Source: Collinsella sp. AF25-2LB
Lineage (GTDB): Bacteria; Actinomycetota; Coriobacteriia; Coriobacteriales; Coriobacteriaceae
Direction: 5' to 3'
DNA length: 64,000 nt
NCBI RefSeq assembly: GCF_003458415.1
Contig: NZ_QRUF01000004.1
Span: 64,055-128,054 of the forward strand
Shown here: positions 23,697 to 31,767 of the stretch, piece after piece
Numbering within the stretch: position 1 is the first letter of the stretch
Layout: every line of letters starts with the position of its first letter
The notes under the pieces: model-generated
What the model saw: the letters and a program-made list of their open reading frames with translations, nothing else
What the model was told of the DNA's origin: nothing
Databases searched by the model: none
Position numbers and translations under genes: made by a program

Positions 23697-25031
23697 CTAT
23701 TCAGCAGTCTCCTCAAGCTCGGAAGTATCAAACTCAAAGTCATTACCGGGCAGGATGGCGTTGAGCACAATGCCCACCAGCGAGCCCACGGCAAGGCCCG
23801 AAAGCGAAATCGTCACGCCGCCCAGCTCCAGCACGATGGCACCGGCGGTACTGTAGGCAATGCCGAGCGAAAGCACGAGCACCAGAGCCGCCACCAGCAC
23901 GTTGCGGTTGTTCTGGAAATCAACCTGATTCTCGATGAGGTTACGCACGCCAACGGCGCTGATCATGCCGTAGAGCACGAGTGACACACCGCCGATAACG
24001 CACGCCGGCATGGCGGCAATCACCGCAGCAAACTTGGGGCAGAACGAAAGCACAATGGCGCAGCAGGCGGCAATGCGAATCACACGCGGGTCGAACACAC
24101 GCGTCAAGGCAAGCACGCCGGTGTTCTCGCCATACGTCGTATTGGCGGGGGCGCCAAAGAGCGATGCCAAGATGGTCGCCAGGCCATCGCCGAGCAGGGT
24201 ACGGTGCAGACCGGGATCGGCAATGTAATTGCGTTCGCAGGTAGAGCCAATGGCGGAGATATCGCCGATATGCTCGATCATAGTTGCAAAGGCCAGCGGC
24301 ATGATGGTGATGATGGCCGTCGTGGCAAGACCGCTATCGAACTGCGGGCCAAAGAGCGCAAACACGGTGTTGTCCCACACGATGGGCAGACCGACCCACG
24401 GAGCGGCGGCAACGCCCGAAAAATCGACCTCACCCAACGCGGCCGCAACGGTATAGCTCACCACGACGCCCAGCAGGATCGGCACGATCTTGACCATGCC
24501 GCGGCCCCAAATATTGCAGATGACGATGACGGCCGCAGCGACAACGGCAACAAGCCAATTGGTCTGGCAGTTGGCAATGGCAGAGCTCGCTAGGATCAGG
24601 CCGATGGAAATGACGATGGGACCGGTCACCACCGGCGGAAAGAAGCGCATGACACGCTTGGCGCCAAAGGCACGGAACAGGGCCGCGAGCACCGGATAGA
24701 GCAGACCGGCGCAGGCAACGCCCAGGCAGGCGTAGGGCAAAAGCTCGGCCTCGCCGTTGGGCGCAATGGCGGCATAACCCGCGATAAAGGCAAACGACGA
24801 GCCCAGGAACGCAGGCACCTTACCGCGCGATAGAAAATGAAACAGCAGCGTGCCGATGCCGGCGAACAGAAGCGTCGCCGAAACGGAAAGGCCGGTGAGC
24901 ACGGGCACGAGCACCGTTGCTCCGAACATCGCAAACATGTGTTGCAAACCCAACACGAACATGCGCGGGCGGCCGAGCGACGATGCGTCGTAGATGGCAT
25001 CGGTGACGGCGGGCGTCGAGGATTGGGACAT
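23697..25031 (-). CDS. Uracil-xanthine permease (UraA-like)
   Basis: A 444-residue NCS2-family nucleobase:H+ symporter. Characteristic segments are LGLQHMFAMFGATVLVPVLTGL, the substrate-binding helix pair SSFAFI and ATMIEHIGDISAIG (Glu in HxE-type motif), GDGLATILASLFGAPANTTYGENTGVLALTRVF, and the helical hairpin near GGVSLVLYGMI. GAPANTTYGEN marks the uracil branch rather than the AzgA branch. ATG follows AAAGGA. It ends in an acidic tail. Uptake of uracil for salvage is the expected role. It is convergent with the esterase gene. Confidence 0.92.
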   Translation of the reverse strand: MSQSSTPAVTDAIYDASSLGRPRMFVLGLQHMFAMFGATVLVPVLTGLSVSATLLFAGIGTLLFHFLSRGKVPAFLGSSFAFIAGYAAIAPNGEAELLPYACLGVACAGLLYPVLAALFRAFGAKRVMRFFPPVVTGPIVISIGLILASSAIANCQTNWLVAVVAAAVIVICNIWGRGMVKIVPILLGVVVSYTVAAALGEVDFSGVAAAPWVGLPIVWDNTVFALFGPQFDSGLATTAIITIMPLAFATMIEHIGDISAIGSTCERNYIADPGLHRTLLGDGLATILASLFGAPANTTYGENTGVLALTRVFDPRVIRIAACCAIVLSFCPKFAAVIAAMPACVIGGVSLVLYGMISAVGVRNLIENQVDFQNNRNVLVAALVLVLSLGIAYSTAGAIVLELGGVTISLSGLAVGSLVGIVLNAILPGNDFEFDTSELEETAE

Positions 25032-25154
25032 GGAAGTCCTTTCATGATGGAAGGGCGATCAGGCATATCGGATAACCTGCCCGAACGATACGATCCGAAC
25101 CATTGTACGTGATACACCATGTCTCGCGCGCGCCGTCACCTGCAAGCGGTAACG

Positions 25155-26288
25155 TTACTTCCAAACGCGCTCAGCAATGCGCTTGACCAGCGCGATCTTT
25201 GCCCACTGTTCGTCCTCGGTCAGCTTGTTGCCAATCTCGCAGCTGGCAAAGCCGCACTGGGGCGACAGGTACAGGTTCTCGAGCGGCACATACTTTGCGG
25301 CCTCTTGGATACGTTCGACGATAACGTCCTCGTCCTCAAGCTCAGCCGCCTTGGTGGTCACCAGGCCCAGCACGACCTTCTTGCCGGGAGCAACGTACTT
25401 AAGCGGCTCAAAGCCACCGGCGCGTGGCGTATCGAACTCAAGGTAGAACGCGTCGACGTTCTCATGTGCGAACAGGTACGGCGCAATGGGATCGTAACCA
25501 CCCTCGAAGGCATACGTGGAGTGATAGTTGCCGCGGCACACATGCGTGTTGATAACCAGATCGTCGGGCTTGCCCGCGATGGCAGCATTGTTGAGCGCCA
25601 CGCCCAGCTCGCTCACCTTTTGCAGGTCAACCGGGCTCATGCCAGTCTTGGACACAAAGTCCGTATCGCAATAGATGCCCCAGGTGCAGTCATCAAATTG
25701 GATGTTGCGGCAGCCCGCGGCATACAGGTCGGCGATCACCGTGCGATAAGCGGCTGCAATGGCGTCGGCAAGTTCCTCATCGGTCTTGTAGACGGCGCGC
25801 AGACTCTCCTGCTGTCCATCGCAGCGGTCGAGCGTAACCTCCGAGAACGTCTGGATCGGCGCCGGAATGGTTTGACGCGCGACCTGGCCCTCCCCCTCAA
25901 GCGCCTTGACAAACTTAAAATGCTCGACGAACGGGTGGTTCTCGCCGCTAATGGGACCGGTAACCACGGCGGTGTCGGCCGTCGTCTCCTCGTCATGGAA
26001 CATATAACCCGTGCGTGAGGTGCGGCGCTCAATGCCGTTAAGGCCCCACATAAAATCGAGGTGCCAGTAACTGCGGCGGAACTCGCCATCGGTGATCACC
26101 TGCAGGCCGGCGGCCTTCTGCTTGGCCACTAAGTCGCGGATGGCCTCGTCCTCGACGGCCTTAAGGCCGGAAGCGTCGAGTTTACCCGCGACATAGGCGG
26201 CACGGGCATCCTTTACAGCCTGCGGACGAAGAAAACTGCCGACGATATCGGCACGAAACGGCGCGTTCGGTTGAATCGAAGTGCTCAT
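25155..26288 (-). CDS. MetE C-terminal-like methyltransferase (cobalamin-independent methionine synthase family, YxjG/YxjH type)
   Basis: A 377-residue protein covering one MetE-type barrel. It has RADIVGSFLRP at the start, the DGEFRRSYWHLDF segment, FDDCTWG (DDxxW), and the zinc ligands His (INTHVCRGN, with Cys), Glu (YLEFDTPRAGGF) and Cys (LSPQCGFAS). Full MetE has two barrels and about 750 residues; stand-alone C-terminal types are known and probably use other methyl donors. Methionine formation from homocysteine is the likely reaction, the donor is not known. ATG 26286-26288 follows AAGGGAG. A LysR gene lies just upstream on the same strand and a LysR-type box lies at 26375-26397. Confidence 0.88.
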   Translation of the reverse strand: MSTSIQPNAPFRADIVGSFLRPQAVKDARAAYVAGKLDASGLKAVEDEAIRDLVAKQKAAGLQVITDGEFRRSYWHLDFMWGLNGIERRTSRTGYMFHDEETTADTAVVTGPISGENHPFVEHFKFVKALEGEGQVARQTIPAPIQTFSEVTLDRCDGQQESLRAVYKTDEELADAIAAAYRTVIADLYAAGCRNIQFDDCTWGIYCDTDFVSKTGMSPVDLQKVSELGVALNNAAIAGKPDDLVINTHVCRGNYHSTYAFEGGYDPIAPYLFAHENVDAFYLEFDTPRAGGFEPLKYVAPGKKVVLGLVTTKAAELEDEDVIVERIQEAAKYVPLENLYLSPQCGFASCEIGNKLTEDEQWAKIALVKRIAERVWK

Positions 26289-26374
26289 AGATATCTCCCT
26301 TTGCATTGGTTGCTTTACTGGGACAGAGTATGAGCGCTCATATGGTCATCGTAAAATATACGTTTATAACAGTT

Positions 26375-26397
26375 TGATATAGATGCTTCCTATATCA
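26375..26397 (-). promoter_or_regulatory. LysR-type ATAG-N7-CTAT box before the MetE-like gene
   Basis: TGATATAG-ATGCTTC-CTATATCA is a perfect dyad with the ATAG-N7-CTAT spacing typical of LysR sites. It lies about 90 bp before the MetE-like start codon and after the LysR gene's stop codon. Confidence 0.6.
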
Positions 26398-26443
26398 GTC
26401 TGGACTGTCATAAAGAGACTTGAACCGTGCGGAGCACAGCAGC

Positions 26444-27340
26444 CTAGATATGCTGACGAATCGCGTCGATATAGGCCCGACCGTAGCGCGTGAGCGTCGT
26501 GTTCTTGCGCGTGATGATGCCAATCTCCATGTACTCGTCCACGTCGAGCGGAATCGAGATAATGCCGGGGCCGTTGAGCTCGTGGCTGATCACGCCCGAG
26601 CATACCGTGTAGCCGTTGAGGCCCATGGCCAAATTGAACAACGTCGCACGGTCGCGCACGCGGATATTTTTGCGACGCTCGAACGTCGAGGTCAGCTCCT
26701 CGGAATAGTAAAACGAGTTGTAGCTGCCCTGCTCGTAGGACAGGAACGGGTAGTCTTCCAGATCCTCGAGCGTCACGCTGGAGCGGCCCGCCAGCGGATG
26801 GTCGGCGCAGACGAAGACATGCGGCGTGGCGCAGAAGAGCCCTTCGAACACGAGCTCGTTGGCGGCAAGCATGCGCTCGATGACCTCGCGATTGTGCTCC
26901 GACAGATACAGGATGCCGAGTTCGCTTTTCATATGCGCGACATCCTCGATAATTTCGTGGGTCTGCTCCTCGCGCAGGGTAAAGTCGTAGCGCGCGGCAT
27001 CGAACTCGCGGATCACATCGACAAACGCATTAACGGCAAAGGAATAATGCTGGCAGCTCACACTAAAGTGCGGCACCTGCTCGGACGTGCCTTTGTACTT
27101 GCCCTCGAGCAGGTCGGCCTGGTCGAGCACCTGGCGCGCGTAGCCCAAGAAGGTCTCGCCTTCCTCGGACACAATGACGCCCTTGTTGGTGCGCTCAAAG
27201 ATATGCACACCCATCTCGTTTTCGAGATCGCGAATCGACGCGGTAATCGAGGGCTGCGACACAAAGAGCCGGCGCGAGGCCTCGGTGATGCTACCGCATT
27301 CGGCAACCTTAACAACATATCTGAGCTGCTGGAGCTTCAT
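26444..27340 (-). CDS. LysR-family regulator, probable controller of the MetE-like gene
   Basis: A 298-residue LysR-type protein: winged helix MKLQQLRYVVKVAECGSITEASRRLFVSQPSITASIRDLENEMG (residues 1-44), then an effector domain with FSVSCQHYSFAVNAFVDVIREF and LATPHVFVCADHPLAG-like text. The pattern resembles the CysB/CmbR branch that governs sulphur-amino-acid genes in Gram-positive bacteria. ATG 27338-27340 follows GGGAGAAGG; an open frame continues upstream but overlaps the HAD gene. It is 11 bp after the HAD phosphatase stop, so it may be transcribed with it. Location before the MetE-like gene with a LysR box in between supports methionine control. Confidence 0.9.
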   Translation of the reverse strand: MKLQQLRYVVKVAECGSITEASRRLFVSQPSITASIRDLENEMGVHIFERTNKGVIVSEEGETFLGYARQVLDQADLLEGKYKGTSEQVPHFSVSCQHYSFAVNAFVDVIREFDAARYDFTLREEQTHEIIEDVAHMKSELGILYLSEHNREVIERMLAANELVFEGLFCATPHVFVCADHPLAGRSSVTLEDLEDYPFLSYEQGSYNSFYYSEELTSTFERRKNIRVRDRATLFNLAMGLNGYTVCSGVISHELNGPGIISIPLDVDEYMEIGIITRKNTTLTRYGRAYIDAIRQHI

Positions 27341-27350
27341 AGCCTTCTCC

Positions 27351-28259
27351 CTAGACGTTCGTGACGCCAAAACCTGCCGCGTCCATTTGACGCATAAACG
27401 ACGGCATCTCCCCCGTCGCGGCGCAGGCGGCAATCTGATGCAGAGCCCCGGCAACCGCATCATCTGCCGCAGCGCCAATATGCCAGCGTGCGGCAGCCGT
27501 GACGGCCTCGTTGGCATTGGCGACTGCAACGGAGTTAGGAACGGCATCGATCATGGGCAAATCGTTATCAGAATCGCCGAATACGGCCACCTCGTCGGGC
27601 GTCAGGCCCAAAGCGCGCGCCAGCTCCAGCGCAGCGCAGCCCTTGTCCCAACCAGCCGGAAGGATGTCGAACAGGCGCACTCGGTTGTTGGGAAACACAA
27701 GCGAGAGTTCCGGCACCTCAGCGGCAACGCGCTCACGTAGCTCCGCGAGCTCCTCACGCGAACGGGCACTCCAGATATTCGCCTTAAACACCGACGCGTC
27801 ATCGACGACGGGACGACATGGGGCCTCTTCGCCTTTGAGCCACGCGTTGCCGCCCGACTCCATGGCGCGACGAACGCGCTCGGGGTCACTCGTCACACAA
27901 TGGGCATCGTTGCCCCAAAAGTCATCGCCCAGGCTGTAGACTTTTAGAAATGTATCGTCGGTCTCTTGCTCCAGATAGTCGGCCAAACGCATCAGAGCAT
28001 CGTTGTCGATTGCGCGCGAGGCGACTACTTCGCCGTCAACAAACATCACCTGGCCGTTACAGAACGCACCGGTCGAATAACACCCGGAACGGTTTTTGAA
28101 CATCCAGCCCATCGCGGACGGCTGACGACCCGAAACCGGCCCAAAGTGCAAACCCGCCGCCTGCATGGCATGAATACCCTCAATGGCGTAGTCGCTGGCG
28201 CCGTCATGCCCGGCTGGAATCAGTGTATCGTCCATATCGGTCAGCACAAGTTTGATCAT
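27351..28259 (-). CDS. HAD-superfamily hydrolase (Cof/type IIB)
   Basis: A 302-residue HAD phosphatase. Motif I is LTDMDDTLIPAG (nucleophile Asp8, acid/base Asp10), motif II Ser/Thr is in GPVSGRQPSAM, motif III Lys is in DKGCAALELARALG, and motif IV is VFGDSDNDLPMIDAV. The large cap between motifs II and III (about residues 85-200) is of the C2/Cof type that acts on sugar phosphates and similar small substrates. ATG follows GGGGACTCT. It is upstream of the LysR gene on the same strand. Substrate unknown. Confidence 0.9.
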   Translation of the reverse strand: MIKLVLTDMDDTLIPAGHDGASDYAIEGIHAMQAAGLHFGPVSGRQPSAMGWMFKNRSGCYSTGAFCNGQVMFVDGEVVASRAIDNDALMRLADYLEQETDDTFLKVYSLGDDFWGNDAHCVTSDPERVRRAMESGGNAWLKGEEAPCRPVVDDASVFKANIWSARSREELAELRERVAAEVPELSLVFPNNRVRLFDILPAGWDKGCAALELARALGLTPDEVAVFGDSDNDLPMIDAVPNSVAVANANEAVTAAARWHIGAAADDAVAGALHQIAACAATGEMPSFMRQMDAAGFGVTNV

Positions 28260-28300
28260 AGAGTCCCCTAGGTCATTCTTAATCCCATCTATTGTACCGA

Positions 28301-28401
28301 CCTGCCAAAAAGGGACAGGTTTATTTCGGCAGGTTTCATCTGGGAAAACGCAAAGTCCCAGTTGTTACCTGCCAAAATAAACCTGTCCCTTTTTGGCAGG
28401 T
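28301..28401. repeat. REPIN-like pair of GGGAC-core repeats in inverted orientation
   Basis: Left copy 28301-28333 has CCTGCC ... GGCAGG arms around AAAAAGGGACAGGTTTATTT. Right copy 28367-28401 is nearly its reverse complement, with ACCTGCC ... GGCAGGT arms. They are separated by 33 bp that contain their own CTGGG/CCCAG pair. Two inverted copies around a short spacer is the form known for REPINs. It lies between the HAD gene and the TPP riboswitch, probably overlapping the thiM promoter region. Confidence 0.75.
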
Positions 28402-28429
28402 GCGCTAGTATAGGGAACAACAGATTCGA

Positions 28430-28518
28430 TGCGGGAGTGCCGGCGGTGCAAACCACAAGGCTGAGAGGGCATGGGGCCCAATCCTTTGAACCTGTCAGTT
28501 AATGCTGGCGTAGGGAGC
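28430..28518 (+). ncRNA. TPP riboswitch (thi-box)
   Basis: The conserved TPP-aptamer sequence elements are present in order: GGGAGTGC near the 5' end, GGCTGAGAGGG, CCTTTGAACCTG, GTTAATGCTGGCGTAGGGAG at the 3' end. It is followed within 15 bases by an intrinsic terminator (28533-28563), so ligand binding should cause premature termination of the thiM-thiE operon. Confidence 0.95.
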
Positions 28519-28532
28519 ATGCCGCCTTTACA

Positions 28533-28563
28533 GGGGCGCTGTCTATGCACAGCGCCCCTTTTC
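28533..28563 (+). terminator. Riboswitch-linked terminator before thiM
   Basis: GGGGCGCTGT-CTATGC-ACAGCGCCCC followed by TTTTCT, between the TPP aptamer and the thiM ribosome binding site. It is the expected expression platform. Confidence 0.9.
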
Positions 28564-28584
28564 TATGCCAAGGAGGCATGTGCA

Positions 28585-29424
28585 GTGATTGATTCGGAAC
28601 AGCTTAAGCAACATATGGTCAAGGCCGTGGAGGAGATTCGCACCACCAATCCGATGGCCGGCTCCATCACCAACACGGTGACGATCGACTTTGTCGCCAA
28701 CGCGCAGCTCGCTGTGGGTGGATCGGCCGCCATGGTCTATCTTCCCGACGAGGGCGAGGCGCTCGTTGCCGGCGGCGGCGCCATCTATCTCAATATGGGC
28801 ACGCTCTTCCCCATCTACGAGCAGACGATTCCCCGCGCGGCCAAGGCGGCACACGACGCCGGCAAGCCCTGGGTGCTCGATCCGGTGGGTCTGGGCATCG
28901 GCAGTCTGCGCACCCAGTTGGTAAACGAGCTTAAGCAGTACAAGCCCGCCATCGTGCGCGGCAACGCCTCCGAGATCATCGCGCTCGCCGGCCTGTGGGG
29001 TCTTGAGGGCGAGGCGGCCGATCTGAGCCGCGTGCGCGGTGTCGATACCACCGACACGGTCGACGCCGCCCGCGATGCCGCCGTGGCGCTCGCCCGCTAC
29101 ACCGGCGGCGCCGTTGTGGTCTCGGGCGAAGTCGACCTGATCACCGACGGCATGACCGTGGCCAAGTCCCACGGCGGCAGCCCGCTCATGTCCAAGATCA
29201 CCGGTTGCGGCTGCTCGCAAGGCGGCGTGCTGGCTGTGTACGCCTGCGCTGCCGACCCGTTTACGGCCGCCGTCTGCGGCACCGCCGTCTACAACGTTGC
29301 CGGCTCGCGTGCCGCCGCTGTCGCCGACGCCCCGGCAAGCTTTAAGGTCGCCTTTATCGACGAGCTCTACCGCGCAACCGCCCAGGACATCGCCAACAAC
29401 CAGCTCGACCTCGAGGAGGCATAG
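28585..29424 (+). CDS. thiM: Hydroxyethylthiazole kinase ThiM
   Basis: A 279-residue ribokinase-fold enzyme that phosphorylates 4-methyl-5-(2-hydroxyethyl)thiazole for thiamine salvage. Motifs include the N-terminal NPMAGSITNTVTIDFVANAQLAVGGSAAM (substrate site), VLDPVGLGIGSLR, VRGNASEIIALAG and the anion hole/catalytic segment ITGCGCSQGGVLA. The start is GTG 28585-28587, 8 bp after AAGGAGG. It is the first gene after the TPP riboswitch and terminator. The thiazole made by ThiM is joined by ThiE two genes later. No thiD is present in this window, so the pyrimidine kinase must be encoded elsewhere or imported substrate used. Confidence 0.95.
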   Translation: MIDSEQLKQHMVKAVEEIRTTNPMAGSITNTVTIDFVANAQLAVGGSAAMVYLPDEGEALVAGGGAIYLNMGTLFPIYEQTIPRAAKAAHDAGKPWVLDPVGLGIGSLRTQLVNELKQYKPAIVRGNASEIIALAGLWGLEGEAADLSRVRGVDTTDTVDAARDAAVALARYTGGAVVVSGEVDLITDGMTVAKSHGGSPLMSKITGCGCSQGGVLAVYACAADPFTAAVCGTAVYNVAGSRAAAVADAPASFKVAFIDELYRATAQDIANNQLDLEEA

Positions 29425-29427
29425 GCC

Positions 29428-29769
29428 ATGTCCGAGCCCGCAACCGATGCCGGCATGAATACGCTCGTCGCCGTGGCCATCGCCCCGTGCGGCACCGGCG
29501 ATGAGCTGTCCGCCGAGGTCGCCGAGGTCGTGCGCGTCATTCGCGAGAGCGGCCTTCCCAACCGCACCACCTCGATGTTCACCGAGATCGAGGGCGACTG
29601 GGACGAGGTCATGCAGGTCGTGCGCGACGCAACCTTTGTGTTGGCGAGCAAGGGCATCCGCACCGAAGTCGTGCTCAAAGCCGATATTCGACCCGGATTT
29701 ACCGACACCATGACCGGCAAGCTCGAGCGCATGGAAGCTCAGATCAAAAAGCAGGAGGAAACACGATGA
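29428..29769 (+). CDS. MTH1187/YkoF-like thiamine-binding protein (DUF77)
   Basis: A 113-residue small ferredoxin-like alpha/beta protein. NTLVAVAIAPCGTGDELSAEVAEVVRVIRESGLPNRTTSMFTEIEGDWDEVMQVV is the typical DUF77/MTH1187 sequence; related proteins (YkoF, MTH1187) bind thiamine or its pyrimidine part. GAGGAGG from the end of thiM precedes the ATG, and it overlaps thiE by 4 bp (ATGA), so all three are one operon under the TPP riboswitch. A role in sequestering or passing thiamine precursor is inferred from context. Confidence 0.85.
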   Translation: MSEPATDAGMNTLVAVAIAPCGTGDELSAEVAEVVRVIRESGLPNRTTSMFTEIEGDWDEVMQVVRDATFVLASKGIRTEVVLKADIRPGFTDTMTGKLERMEAQIKKQEETR

Positions 29770-30461
29770 GTATCCGCGACAACCTTGATATCTCGGCCTA
29801 TCTGGTGCTCGGCCCCGAAAACACGCTCGGGCGCCCCGTGGGCGATGTGGTGGCCCAGGCACTCGACGCCGGCTTTACCTGCATCCAGGTGCGCTCCAAG
29901 GTGGCAAGCGCCCGCGAGATCATTGCGCTGACCGGCGACGCCGCGCAGGCAATCGCACAGGCCGGCAAGACCGGTCAGGTCGCTTTGCTGATTGACGACC
30001 GCCTGGACTGCGTACTCGCCGCGCGCGAGCAGGGCATTGCTGTCGACGGCGTGCACGTGGGTCAGAGCGACATTCCCGTCGAGGTCTGTCGCAAGCTGCT
30101 GGGGCCCAACGCCATCGTGGGCCTTTCCGCCCGTTGCGAGGAGATGCTCGAGTACGTCAAGACCGCCGACATGAGCCTAGTCGACTACCTGGGCATCGGC
30201 CCACTCCACGAGACCGAGACCAAGCGCGACTGCGGACGCGCGGCCGACGGCTCTATCATCACCAAGAGCTTTGAGGACCTGGCCGCCCTCCACGCGGCAA
30301 GCCCCGTGCCCATCGTGGTGGGCGGCGGCGTCAAGACGGCCGACCTGCCACAGCTCAAGGCCACCGGCGTCGACGGCTTTTTCGTGGTGAGCGCCGTCTG
30401 CAGCGCCGATGACCCCTACGCCGCGGCCAAGGAGCTCGTCGACACCTGGCAGCAGGCGTAA
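29766..30461 (+). CDS. thiE: Thiamine-phosphate synthase ThiE
   Basis: A 231-residue TIM-barrel enzyme joining hydroxymethylpyrimidine diphosphate and thiazole phosphate. It has the family motifs IQVRSKVASAREI, LIDDRLDCVLA, GVHVGQSDIPVE, the phosphate-binding YLGIGPLHETETKRD and the glycine-rich IVVGGGVKTADLP. The residue that is usually Gln/Lys in IQ(L/Y)R-K is kept (IQVRSK). It overlaps the thiamine-binding gene by ATGA and shares its AGGAGG site. It is the last gene of the riboswitch operon; a hairpin follows at 30506. Confidence 0.95.
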   Translation: MSIRDNLDISAYLVLGPENTLGRPVGDVVAQALDAGFTCIQVRSKVASAREIIALTGDAAQAIAQAGKTGQVALLIDDRLDCVLAAREQGIAVDGVHVGQSDIPVEVCRKLLGPNAIVGLSARCEEMLEYVKTADMSLVDYLGIGPLHETETKRDCGRAADGSIITKSFEDLAALHAASPVPIVVGGGVKTADLPQLKATGVDGFFVVSAVCSADDPYAAAKELVDTWQQA

Positions 30462-30505
30462 GTCTAGGCCGAGCAGCTGATTCGCAGCCTCATATCTTCA
30501 GCAAT

Positions 30506-30551
30506 GGAAAGCGCATCCCAGTTTGAGCCTCCATTCCGGGATGTGCTTTCC
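30506..30551. terminator. Hairpin between thiE and the patatin-like gene
   Basis: Near-perfect 14-bp arms GGAAAGCGCATCCC / GGGATGTGCTTTCC. No T run follows, so it may be a convergent-gene boundary hairpin rather than a classical terminator. Confidence 0.55.
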
Positions 30552-30573
30552 GCCGAGATGGCGGCAGCAGCCT

Positions 30574-31443
30574 CTACCCTGCCAGATATGCCTCCAGTGC
30601 CGGCAAGGTCGCCTCCGCATCGCGGCGACCAATCTGGTAGATGCGCTCAAGTTCATCGGGCTCGCGACACAGCGACGGCACCTTCACCGATTCGCTCGGA
30701 CGCACCACAAAGATCTCGCCGGCAGCCTCGCGACGTGCCAGGTCATCGAGCGTGGCATTGTAGACCTCATGCCGATGCTCAAGCGCTGCGACAAACTCCG
30801 GATAGTGACGGAACACGCGCCGCAGCATGGGCATCACGCTGTTGGGCTGCTTCACAAAGCCCGCCGGCTGCGTGAGTACCACGATATTGCGGTCATACCC
30901 CTGCGCAAACAGCCACGCGCTGGGAATAGAATCAGCCACGCCACCATCCAGATACTTATGCCCGTCAATAGCAACGGGACGCGTCGCCACGGGAATTGCC
31001 GACGACGCCCGAATCCACTCGATATCGCGCTCGTCGCCATACGGCAGATCGTGATAGACGGCCTTGCCCGTCTCGATATCGGTACACACGCACGTAAATC
31101 GCATGGGACAGGTGCGATACGCCTCTAAGTCGATAGGATCGCGCTCGATAGGCACCTCGTGATAAGCAAAGTCGGCATTGTACATATCGCCGGTTCGCAG
31201 CCAGCTGGTCACGCTCGCATAGCGCTTGTCGGCGCAATAGGCCTTGTTATAGCGAATGGCGCGGCCGATCTGGCGCGATTTAAAGTTGTAGCCAAACGCC
31301 GCGCCCGCCGAGACGCCCACCATATGGTCGCAGGTCAAACCGTGCTCCATCCAAACGTCGAGCACGCCCGCCGTATACATACCGCGGTAGCCGCCTCCCT
31401 CGAGCGCCAGCCCCACCGTGCGCGTCATATTTGACTGTGCCAT
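30574..31443 (-). CDS. Patatin-like phospholipase family protein
   Basis: A 289-residue patatin-fold serine hydrolase. It has the oxyanion GGGYRGMYTAGVL (residues 16-28), the nucleophile elbow GVSAG (about 44-48) and the catalytic Asp in DGGVADSIP (about 185). The layout matches YjjU-type bacterial proteins, which act as lipases or lysophospholipases. ATG 31441-31443 follows GGAGAT; an in-frame extension of 28 codons upstream is not supported by a site. It is monocistronic; no signal peptide, so it would act in the cytoplasm or at the inner membrane. Confidence 0.88.
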   Translation of the reverse strand: MAQSNMTRTVGLALEGGGYRGMYTAGVLDVWMEHGLTCDHMVGVSAGAAFGYNFKSRQIGRAIRYNKAYCADKRYASVTSWLRTGDMYNADFAYHEVPIERDPIDLEAYRTCPMRFTCVCTDIETGKAVYHDLPYGDERDIEWIRASSAIPVATRPVAIDGHKYLDGGVADSIPSAWLFAQGYDRNIVVLTQPAGFVKQPNSVMPMLRRVFRHYPEFVAALEHRHEVYNATLDDLARREAAGEIFVVRPSESVKVPSLCREPDELERIYQIGRRDAEATLPALEAYLAG

Positions 31444-31767
31444 GCGACCATCTCCGTTCCTGCGTTTTAAAACGGGACAAGTATACCCGTCAACATATAT
31501 CGTCCCAGTCGCATTTTTATCGAACATCGCATCGTCGCGCTACCGCTTGTCGAATAATAGCCGCCCACAGCATGTGCACCCATATATAATTGTGCACTAT
31601 TGTTTACACTACTCAGCTGTTATCAACAGCGAACATTAGCCGACAAATTAACTCAACAACGCGGCAAGGCGGGGGCCTGGATACATGCAAAGCGCTGAGC
31701 AACGACGCGTGTACACAACGAGCTCGCCCGACGCAATCCGCCCCGACCTCAGAAAGTCGCTTAGAAC
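31444..31767. other. 324-bp intergenic space with divergent promoters
   Basis: Lies between the patatin-like gene (minus) and the c-di-GMP gene (plus). It contains two GTGCAC palindromes 12 bp apart (31574-31579 and 31592-31597) around CCATATATAATT, which includes a TATAAT -10-like box. No credible small gene or known riboswitch was found; a weak resemblance to a c-di-GMP aptamer core (ATGCAAAGC) did not hold up. Confidence 0.4.

Noticed and set aside
31640-31720. Possible c-di-GMP (GEMM) riboswitch before the cyclase gene because of ATGCAAAGC
   Set aside because: The GGGACGCAAAGC core and the second stem with GGTA..GGGTT are missing.
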